DNA of 37,127 nucleotides. It comes from Saprospiraceae bacterium. GTDB taxonomy: Bacteria > Bacteroidota > Bacteroidia > Chitinophagales > Saprospiraceae. The position numbers and the translations under genes are program-made. Position 1 is the stretch's first letter, and every line of letters begins with the position of its first letter. The notes below the pieces were generated by a model, which worked only from the letters and a program-made list of their open reading frames with translations, searched no databases and was not told the DNA's origin. Positions 17,484 through 23,995 of the stretch are shown piece after piece. The stretch spans positions 1-37,127 of the forward strand of contig JANTGI010000014.1 in assembly GCA_024762995.1 (NCBI GenBank), given 5' to 3'.

Positions 17484-18215
17484 TTACCAGCTTCGTTTTT
17501 CCAAACTCAATTGCGCCGCTCCCACGAAGGCGGCCATGACAGAGAAAAAGTAAATTATATTTCGGCTATCAATGACTCCGCGACTTATTTGTTGATAATG
17601 ATATTCAATTCCAAGCATCTGCACGATGTCGTCCACTTTACCCACAAATGCCGGCAGGCGACTTAAAAAATCAAAACCCCAATAAAAAATAAAGGACAAA
17701 AGAGCAGCCAATAAGAAGGCGACAATCTGGTTTTTGGTCAACGAAGAAGCAAAAATCCCTATCGCCGTAAATATTCCGCCTAGCAAGAAAAGCCCTAAAT
17801 AAGAGCCTGCAATTGCTCCGGAGTCCAAATTGCCCTTGGGGAGCCCTAATTGATAGACCGAATAATAAAAAAGTAAGGTCGGAACTAAGGTAATGCCTAC
17901 CAATACCCAGCCCGCTAGGAATTTGGCCATTATTATTTGCAGATCCGTTAAGGGTTTGGTTTCTAAGAACTCAATGGTGCCTTGATTTCTTTCTTCGGCG
18001 ATGGAGCGCATCGTGATGGCCGGAATCAAAAATAAAAATACCATCGGAGCCACGTCAAATAACTGGTCTAAGGTCGCATATTTGTAACCAATAATGCTAA
18101 AATCAGGAAATACCCACATCAATAATCCGATGGATAACAAAAATACCGCCATGACCACATAGCCAATAACCGAGCTAAAAAAGGAGTTGATTTCCTTAAA
18201 AAATAAACTAATCAT
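17484..18215 (-). CDS. gldF: Gliding-motility ABC transporter permease GldF
   Basis: The 243-residue membrane protein has six hydrophobic segments, beginning FFKEINSFFSSVIGYVVMAVFLLSIGLLMW. It carries the ABC-2 permease motif APMVFLFLIPAITMRSIAEERNQGTIEFL and ends with AAFVGAAQLSLEKRSW. The start at ATG 18215 (MISLFFKEIN) is chosen: it gives the usual family length and overlaps the end of gldA by eight bases, which implies translational coupling. The longer frame to 18260 adds a charged non-conserved leader. It forms the membrane channel of the GldAFG transporter. Confidence 0.95.
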   Translation of the reverse strand: MISLFFKEINSFFSSVIGYVVMAVFLLSIGLLMWVFPDFSIIGYKYATLDQLFDVAPMVFLFLIPAITMRSIAEERNQGTIEFLETKPLTDLQIIMAKFLAGWVLVGITLVPTLLFYYSVYQLGLPKGNLDSGAIAGSYLGLFLLGGIFTAIGIFASSLTKNQIVAFLLAALLSFIFYWGFDFLSRLPAFVGKVDDIVQMLGIEYHYQQISRGVIDSRNIIYFFSVMAAFVGAAQLSLEKRSW

Positions 18216-19131
18216 TGGTCGTTTGTTTTTGAGTGAGTTGATGGAATACATCTTCGACACTATGGCTGTCTTTAGTCATTTCCAGGATGACCCAATTGTT
18301 TTTTACCGCAAGGTGGAATACCGCTTCCCTTAAATCCGTGGCAGATTGCCCAAAAATATGGTATTTATTACCTTCCAGTGGCTCAATTTTTTGCACACCC
18401 GGCATCTTTTGGAGCAGCGCAACGGATATCGGCTCCTTAAACCCGACAGTAATGATGGATTCTCCGGCGATGCGCGAAGCCAGTTTTTCGATGGGGTCAT
18501 CGGCCACTAATTGACCTTGGTTGATGATGATGACACGGTCACACATCGCTTGAACTTCTTGCATGATGTGGGTGGACAGTATGACTGTTTTTTCTTGACC
18601 AACGGTTTTGATTAAGTTACGAATATCGACCAGTTGATTGGGGTCAAGACCGGAAGTTGGCTCATCCAAGATAAGTACTTCGGGGTCATGGATTAAGGCT
18701 TGCGCCAAACCTACTCGCTGGCGATAACCCTTGGACAAATTCCCAATCTTTTTGTTTTGTTCCAGGGTCAATCCAACCATTTCTATTTTTTCGGCAACGA
18801 CTTGAGATTTTTTTGAAAGATGGTGGAGTCCTGCTACAAAATGCAGGTATTCTTTCACATACATATCCAAATAAAGCGGGTTGTGTTCCGGTAAATAGCC
18901 GATTTTTTGTCGGACTGCCATCGGATTTTCTTGGGTATCTATCCCACAGACTTCTATCTGACCTTTGGTCGGTGGAATAAAGCAAGTAATCATTTTCATG
19001 GTCGTGGATTTGCCGGCACCGTTAGGTCCGAGAAAGCCTAGGATTTGACCACTTTTTACATCAAACGAAATATCATCAACAGCATGTTGATGACCATATA
19101 TCTTGGTGAGTCCCTTTACTGTTACTGACAT
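18208..19131 (-). CDS. gldA: Gliding-motility ABC transporter ATPase GldA
   Basis: The 307-residue ATPase has Walker A GPNGAGKST at residues 35-43, signature LSKGYRQRVG at 132-141, and Walker B ILDEPTSGLDP. A C-terminal extension of about 90 residues is typical of the ABC-2 drug/Gld group. It powers GldF/GldG. It is the first gene of the run gldA-gldF-gldG-DUF4340-C40-adk-obgE, with a good -7 box about 85 bases upstream. In F. johnsoniae gldA is not next to gldFG, so contiguity here is a lineage feature worth noting. Confidence 0.95.
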   Translation of the reverse strand: MSVTVKGLTKIYGHQHAVDDISFDVKSGQILGFLGPNGAGKSTTMKMITCFIPPTKGQIEVCGIDTQENPMAVRQKIGYLPEHNPLYLDMYVKEYLHFVAGLHHLSKKSQVVAEKIEMVGLTLEQNKKIGNLSKGYRQRVGLAQALIHDPEVLILDEPTSGLDPNQLVDIRNLIKTVGQEKTVILSTHIMQEVQAMCDRVIIINQGQLVADDPIEKLASRIAGESIITVGFKEPISVALLQKMPGVQKIEPLEGNKYHIFGQSATDLREAVFHLAVKNNWVILEMTKDSHSVEDVFHQLTQKQTTND

Positions 19132-19213
19132 TCAATCGGTATTTTTCGCAAATCGTACTGGATAAATCAATGAATCCGCATGTATAACGAAGAAAAAAGG
19201 AAAATTGCGGTTG

Positions 19214-19221
19214 CAAAAGTA
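19214..19221 (-). promoter_or_regulatory. Candidate -7 box TACTTTTG upstream of gldA
   Basis: This perfect TAnnTTTG on the - strand is followed by CAACC, the same local context as the tyrS box. It would give a leader of about 75 bases to gldA. It is the only strong promoter-like site seen ahead of the seven-gene - strand run. Confidence 0.55.
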
Positions 19222-19406
19222 AGAAAATATTGGGGATTCGGTAAATATTTAGGGATTTGGTTTTTTTGGAGCTTATCGGTTACGTTCTGTGCCACTGATT
19301 TTTTTGAGGTCTCCGGTTTATTTTTTTCCTTAATTCCATTGAACAAGCGGCCAGCACTAGGCAGCTTGAAAAAAAGTAATAGTCAGCGGTGGATAATGAA
19401 TAAATT

Positions 19407-20861
19407 CTACCGTATCACCGTATAAATCATCCGTTGGTTTTGGCTCCATAATTCAATGTGAAATAAACCGTTTCCCCAATGACTGACGTCCAGTTGGATA
19501 GAGCGGGTATCTTTGCGCGTTATTTTTGTCGTCAGACGATGCCCTAGTAGGTCGGTGGCTATTATTCTATAATCGGGATTCAAGTTCTGCGGTAGGTCCA
19601 GATGAACGATATCTTTGGCCGGATTAGGATAGGCTTTGCCCAGAAAAGTAGGTGGGGTATAGGTCTCGACTAAATCTAAGTATAACTCGTAGGCTTTAAT
19701 CAAGAAAGGAGAAAGATCCGTGGAAGAACCATCGTTGGATTGGATAGCAACGGTTAGCTTGGTTAACGGGTCATAAAAACATAAGGAGCTATAAATAATG
19801 TATCCCTGATGTCCTATAAATTGATGAGTGCCGTCAGAGATTTTCATTAATCCTAGACCGTATTCAATATTGTTAGCAGGGACAAAGGCGAGCATCTGGT
19901 ACATGCTGGACGGTGTGAGCACGTCACCGTTTAGCAAATGGCTCATCCATTTCGCCGCCAAAATAGGTCTTGAAAAGAAACCACCCGCCGCCCAAGCTGA
20001 AGAATAAACTGAGATGGGCGTTTGACCGATGGCATCAAGATCAAATTTACCTAAACTGGGAAAATCAAACCACACATGGGCAATTTCACCGGGAGCCATC
20101 TCGTAGGGATTTAAAAATAGACTATCCAGACCTTGGGGAGCCAGTAGCTTTTGGCGGACAACTTCATGGTAGGATTGCCCGGTGACTTGCTCGATAATTA
20201 AGCCGGCCAAAACATAGTTGGAATTTGAATAATGCCACCCTTGCCCCGGTAAAAAATAAGCCGACTTCACGAAAGTATTAAGGACTTCTTCGGGCTGCCA
20301 AATTCTGGAAAAATCTTCTCGCATACTGTCCAGCATTGACGGATGCTCCACAAAATCATATACTCCACTGGTATGATTGAGTAGTTGGCGAATCGTTATG
20401 GTAGTCATCACATTCGGGAATGGTGGCAAGTATTTGCCTATGGAGTCTTCTAAATTCACTAGACCTTCTTCTTGAAGTCGGAGCATACAGGCAGCGGTGA
20501 TGGATTTGGAAAGACTGCCCATGCCCAAATACATGTCCGTCGTCATGTCCGCACCCACGTAGGAAATACCGGAAGCACCGACCCATTCATCCCCATTATT
20601 GGCAATTACGGCCGCAGATAGCCCTTTAGAGTCGATATCAACCAATAATTGGTCCAAGGCCATTTGAAAGCTATCCGCTATGGCCGAAGAAAAATCTCCG
20701 CGCGCATGAACGGAAGATGGCAAATCGTGCACTCCTGCCGGAAGGACTATGGTCGATTGGAAACGCGGCAATTGCGTCTCATCCAAGAAAAAAGGTTGCT
20801 GGGCTTGCGCCAAAAAAACGGTGGCGAAAAAAAGGATAATTAAGTGGGTAATATTCTTCAT
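19407..20861 (-). CDS. Secreted serine hydrolase (class C beta-lactamase fold) with T9SS sorting tail
   Basis: The 484-residue protein has signal peptide MKNITHLIILFFATVFLAQA. Its beta-lactamase/DD-peptidase-like domain carries SLSK (residues 116-119, nucleophile Ser116), YSN (211-213) and HQG (351-353, in the place of KTG). The last about 75 residues (YPNPAKDIVHLDL through NGLFHIELWSQNQRMIYTVIR) match the Por secretion-system type A sorting domain, so the enzyme should cross the outer membrane through the T9SS and lose its tail. It is probably an esterase or D-aminopeptidase/carboxypeptidase; beta-lactam hydrolysis is not implied. It is a single gene with its own -7-like box. Confidence 0.93.
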   Translation of the reverse strand: MKNITHLIILFFATVFLAQAQQPFFLDETQLPRFQSTIVLPAGVHDLPSSVHARGDFSSAIADSFQMALDQLLVDIDSKGLSAAVIANNGDEWVGASGISYVGADMTTDMYLGMGSLSKSITAACMLRLQEEGLVNLEDSIGKYLPPFPNVMTTITIRQLLNHTSGVYDFVEHPSMLDSMREDFSRIWQPEEVLNTFVKSAYFLPGQGWHYSNSNYVLAGLIIEQVTGQSYHEVVRQKLLAPQGLDSLFLNPYEMAPGEIAHVWFDFPSLGKFDLDAIGQTPISVYSSAWAAGGFFSRPILAAKWMSHLLNGDVLTPSSMYQMLAFVPANNIEYGLGLMKISDGTHQFIGHQGYIIYSSLCFYDPLTKLTVAIQSNDGSSTDLSPFLIKAYELYLDLVETYTPPTFLGKAYPNPAKDIVHLDLPQNLNPDYRIIATDLLGHRLTTKITRKDTRSIQLDVSHWGNGLFHIELWSQNQRMIYTVIR

Positions 20862-21168
20862 GATATTTTTTGTGTAAATGTAGGATTTAATTTAGATAAT
20901 TTCTAAAATTTAACATTTTGGATTTTGGGCAAAGTTTTTGTAATTCACTTGTTAACCGGTATTAAATAATTCTATTTGCCCGGTAATCTCCCTTATTTTT
21001 TTAACTATTTAGATACCCACAGGTTTTTGCCTGCCGGAAAGACAGGGTCAACAGACACAAAAAAATGCCTATTTTTTTTTCGTCTAAAAACAGGGGCACC
21101 TAAACAGTTACATTTTTTACTTGCTGCCTAGATTAAAGCGGCAGTTCAACACTTAAAAAAAAGGAAGT
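20862..21168. other. Intergenic region, promoter-like box and a weak hairpin only
   Basis: The 307-base AT-rich gap separates the divergent serine hydrolase and the 59-residue gene. It holds a TACATTTA box for the hydrolase (20875-20882, - strand). A weak 5-bp hairpin CTGCC/GGCAG lies at 21124-21144 ahead of the small gene. No open frame or RNA gene is visible. Confidence 0.5.
20875..20882 (-). promoter_or_regulatory. Candidate -7 box TACATTTA for the serine hydrolase
   Basis: Seven of eight positions match TAnnTTTG on the - strand, 14 bases from the ATG at 20861. The leader would be very short, so this is tentative. Confidence 0.35.
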
Positions 21169-21348
21169 ATGACCACATTTCAAAGATTAGTCAAAAACGG
21201 ATTTGAGCAAGGTACGGAGCATGGTAAAGAAATGCAATTAGTCAATGTCATTAACCGGATGTTGAATTATAAATTTCCGGTACGTCAGATCGCAGAAATT
21301 CTGGATGTTGAAGAAAAATTTGTCGCACGATTGGCGGATAAGATGTGA
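21169..21348 (+). CDS. 59-residue protein with helix-turn-helix-like C-terminus
   Basis: The ATG at 21169 follows an A-rich tract ending AAGGAAGT, and the frame ends at TGA 21346-21348. The product has a stretch EQGTEHGKEMQLVNVI and then RQIAEILDVEEKFVARLADKM. This pattern (G-x-x-x-G-K-E run followed by a short HTH ending in an aspartate/valine-rich turn) resembles the C-terminal tail of Rpn/PD-(D/E)XK transposase-family proteins, here without the nuclease part. It may be a remnant or an independent small DNA-binding protein. The coding nature is supported by sensible composition and start context, not by a known family. Confidence 0.6.
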   Translation: MTTFQRLVKNGFEQGTEHGKEMQLVNVINRMLNYKFPVRQIAEILDVEEKFVARLADKM

Positions 21349-21354
21349 TTGGAT

Positions 21355-21386
21355 GCGTAGAGACAAGGCACGCCTTGTCTCTACGC
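21355..21386. repeat. 15-bp perfect inverted repeat (GCGTAGAGACAAGGC)
   Basis: Arms at 21355-21369 and 21372-21386 are exact reverse complements around AC. GTAGAGAC...GTCTCTAC palindromes are, as I recall, widespread as dispersed repeats in Bacteroidota and cyanobacteria. It begins six bases after the small gene's stop and could also act as a transcription terminator, although no T run follows. Confidence 0.85.
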
Positions 21387-21430
21387 GTATTTTGGTACAA
21401 TTTCCTTATGTTAAATCAAAGGAAAAACCC

Positions 21431-21438
21431 TATCTTTA
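21431..21438 (+). promoter_or_regulatory. Possible -7 box TATCTTTA for the formate dehydrogenase operon
   Basis: Seven of eight positions match TAnnTTTG, 21 bases before the fdhD ATG. No -33 TTG at correct spacing is seen. Confidence 0.4.
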
Positions 21439-21459
21439 CCCATCACTAATCCACGAGCT

Positions 21460-22287
21460 ATGCCCTTTAATATTCATCGGTCCACGCATTACCATGATGG
21501 GGAAGAAATTCCACAAAATGAAGCCTTGTTGGCAGAACAAGCCTTAGAGTTACACATTGATAACCAGCCTTTTACGGTAACTATGCGAACGCCGGGCAAG
21601 GATACCGAATTGGCTATGGGGCTTTTACTCTCCGAAGGCATTATTTCGCCGCAAGGCCCGATCCCACAAGCGCATCCATCGGCCACGACCCAATCGACCA
21701 TCATCAATCTGCTTTTTCCGCAAGGATTTCAACCCAAAATAAGCAAAAGATCCATGGTTTCGGTGTCGTCTTGTGGAGTTTGTGGAAAGCAAGATTTGGG
21801 CGACATTGGTTTAGAAACCCATAAAGTGAATAAGGACGGGCAATTTGCTTTTGAAGATGTCGAAGAGTGGTTTGCACAAATGAATGCTTCCCAAACCGAC
21901 TTTATCCAAACCGGTGGCGCACATGCCGCTGCTGCTTTTGACGAAAGTGGCCAATTACTCAGCATCATGGAAGACATCGGTCGGCACAATGCCGTTGATA
22001 AAGTCATTGGTGACTTGTTGTTGCGTGACAAATTAGATGAAGCCTTTGCCCTGACGGTGAGTGGGCGCGTGTCTTTTGAGATTGTTTCTAAGGCTTCTAT
22101 TGCCAATATTCCCGTTTTGGCAGCTGTTTCTGCGGTGTCTAGTCTGGCGGCCGAATGTGCCGAATCGAATTTTCTGACATTATTAGGATTTTGTCGGGGG
22201 GATAGGGCCACTTGCTATGCGCATCCACATAGGTTGGCGAAGGCGAACGACCCTTTCCATTCTGATCCCTTTCATTTTAATCTATAA
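21460..22287 (+). CDS. fdhD: Formate dehydrogenase accessory sulfurtransferase FdhD
   Basis: The 275-residue protein contains the essential pair C105-x-x-C108 in SVSSCGVCGK, the TGGAHAAA motif, the MEDIGRHNAVDKVIG block and LTVSGRVSFEIVSKA, all hallmarks of FdhD. The protein moves sulfur from a cysteine desulfurase (IscS) to the molybdenum cofactor, which formate dehydrogenase needs for activity. It is the first gene of a tight operon, with four bases to the fused NuoE/F subunit gene. The N-terminal region is normal; the C-terminus has an extra HSDPFHFNL tail. Confidence 0.96.
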   Translation: MPFNIHRSTHYHDGEEIPQNEALLAEQALELHIDNQPFTVTMRTPGKDTELAMGLLLSEGIISPQGPIPQAHPSATTQSTIINLLFPQGFQPKISKRSMVSVSSCGVCGKQDLGDIGLETHKVNKDGQFAFEDVEEWFAQMNASQTDFIQTGGAHAAAAFDESGQLLSIMEDIGRHNAVDKVIGDLLLRDKLDEAFALTVSGRVSFEIVSKASIANIPVLAAVSAVSSLAAECAESNFLTLLGFCRGDRATCYAHPHRLAKANDPFHSDPFHFNL

Positions 22288-22291
22288 GCCC

Positions 22292-23950
22292 ATGTCCAAA
22301 AATATCACCCAACTCTCCGGTCGCAAAGGCATCCAAGATAATCTATTCGATAGAATGGGACAGCTCGCCCAACAAACCGGTGCGCCTTCCAAAGAAGAAT
22401 TAGCTAAGTTAGCCGATGAATTCCTACTCGGTAAGGCGACAACTTATGGAACCACCACCTTTTACGACTTCCTAAAGCCCGATAATCAAGGCAAAAAAGT
22501 CTATGTTTGTAACGGCTCAGCCTGCCAAAATGCCCGCACCCAAGGCAAGGTAAAAAATGCCTTGGCAGAACATTTTGAAGGGGCAGAAATCGGGCACATC
22601 ACCTGCCTTGGGCGATGCCACGAAAATGGCGCCTTCCAGTTAAAAGGACATAATTATTCCAACCTGTCGGAAGCGGAGATTCATACGCTCATCACCGAGA
22701 ATGAAGGTCCCAAAACCGACCATTATCACGTCGAATCCCTTGGCAAAGGCACGCTCACCCAAGGTATTCCCGGGGGCGTGGAGCAATTTGCCGAAAGGTG
22801 GACACATCTCCACATGCTGGGACTAAAACCGGCAGATGTTTTGGCAGAAATCAAAGCGTCTCAATTGCGTGGACGGGGTGGAGCCGGCTTTCCCATCGGC
22901 ATCAAATTGGCGGGATTGGCGGCTGAGCAGAGCGAGACTAAGTTCATTATATGTAATGCCGACGAAGGAGATCCGGGCGCCTATTCGGATAGATATTTGC
23001 TGGAGCAGCAGCCCTATTCGGTGTTATTTGGGATGATGATTGCCGGTTTGGCGAGTGGAGCGAATTGGGGGATTTTGTACATCCGGGCGGAGTATCCGGA
23101 AGCGGTGACGATTATCGAAGGCGCCATTAAGACCTTGCGGCAAAAGCAATTGATTGGGCGGAATGCGATTACACCGGACTTTAAATTTGATTTTAAAGTC
23201 ATCAAAGCCCAAGGTGCTTATATCTGTGGAGAAGAAACCGCCTTGATAAATTCCATTGAAGGTCAACGCCCCGAAGTTCGGACACGCCCGCCGTATCCCA
23301 CTCAGGAAGGGTTATTCGGGAAACCGACTGCGGTCAATAATGTGGAGACTTTGGCGGCTTTGCCGAGTTTGTTTCAAGATGGAGCCGCTTACGCAAAAAT
23401 CGGCACGGCTGCATCCACCGGCACCAAATTAATTTCGTTGGACAGCTTTTTCAATCGGCCCGGGATTTATGAAGTGGATATGGGGACACCGTTGACGCAA
23501 GTGATAGAAGAATTGGGTCAAGGTTTTAGAGAAAAAATCAAAGGTTTGCATATCGGCGGGCCTTTGGGGGGCATTGTGCCGACGGAAAAAATCAAGGACT
23601 TGACGATAGATTTTGAGTCTTTTAAAGCCAATGGTTTTTTGTTGGGTCATGCGTCTATTGTCTGCATTCCGGAGACCAAGCCCATGATGGAGTACTTGGA
23701 AGAATTGATGGATTTTGCCGCCTACGAAAGCTGTGGCAAATGCTTCCCTTGTCGCCTAGGTACTCAACGTGCCCTGGAGTTAATCCAAAAAGCCAATCAT
23801 GATAACTATCTGATTGACAAAGGGTTATTTGATGATTTGCTATTTACTTTGGAGACCGGATCCTTATGTGCCCATGGTGGTGGGATTCCTTTGCCGGTGC
23901 GCAATGCGATGACCTATTACAAGGGAGAACTGGAACAATATTTTACGTAA
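22292..23950 (+). CDS. NAD-dependent formate dehydrogenase diaphorase subunit, NuoE-NuoF fusion
   Basis: The 552-residue protein joins two modules. Residues 1-135 are a NuoE/FdsG-like thioredoxin-fold [2Fe-2S] domain (ligands C73, C78, C105, C109). Residues about 150-552 are a NuoF/FdsB-like domain with the FMN/NADH site (GRGGAGF 194-200, CNADEGDPGAYSDR 221-234, CGEETALINSIEGQRP). Its [4Fe-4S] ligands are C481, C484, C487 and C526. It passes electrons from the catalytic subunit to NAD+. The ATG at 22292 is chosen; upstream codons overlap fdhD and encode no conserved sequence. No additional ferredoxin-like domain follows the NuoF part. Its neighbours fdhD and fdhA define the system as formate dehydrogenase rather than complex I. 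Confidence 0.95.
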   Translation: MSKNITQLSGRKGIQDNLFDRMGQLAQQTGAPSKEELAKLADEFLLGKATTYGTTTFYDFLKPDNQGKKVYVCNGSACQNARTQGKVKNALAEHFEGAEIGHITCLGRCHENGAFQLKGHNYSNLSEAEIHTLITENEGPKTDHYHVESLGKGTLTQGIPGGVEQFAERWTHLHMLGLKPADVLAEIKASQLRGRGGAGFPIGIKLAGLAAEQSETKFIICNADEGDPGAYSDRYLLEQQPYSVLFGMMIAGLASGANWGILYIRAEYPEAVTIIEGAIKTLRQKQLIGRNAITPDFKFDFKVIKAQGAYICGEETALINSIEGQRPEVRTRPPYPTQEGLFGKPTAVNNVETLAALPSLFQDGAAYAKIGTAASTGTKLISLDSFFNRPGIYEVDMGTPLTQVIEELGQGFREKIKGLHIGGPLGGIVPTEKIKDLTIDFESFKANGFLLGHASIVCIPETKPMMEYLEELMDFAAYESCGKCFPCRLGTQRALELIQKANHDNYLIDKGLFDDLLFTLETGSLCAHGGGIPLPVRNAMTYYKGELEQYFT

Positions 23951-23995
23951 GTGCTCAATGAACTCTTCCAACAACCAATTTAAACACCCTAAGCG

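Noticed and set aside
19180-19425. 81-residue open frame on the + strand between gldA and the serine hydrolase
   Set aside because: It overlaps the gldA promoter box, has low-complexity aromatic composition, runs into the end of the hydrolase gene on the other strand and resembles no family.
19407-20861. Antibiotic-resistance beta-lactamase
   Set aside because: The SLSK, YSN and HQG motifs fit the broad serine hydrolase family with a T9SS tail; nothing points to beta-lactam hydrolysis.
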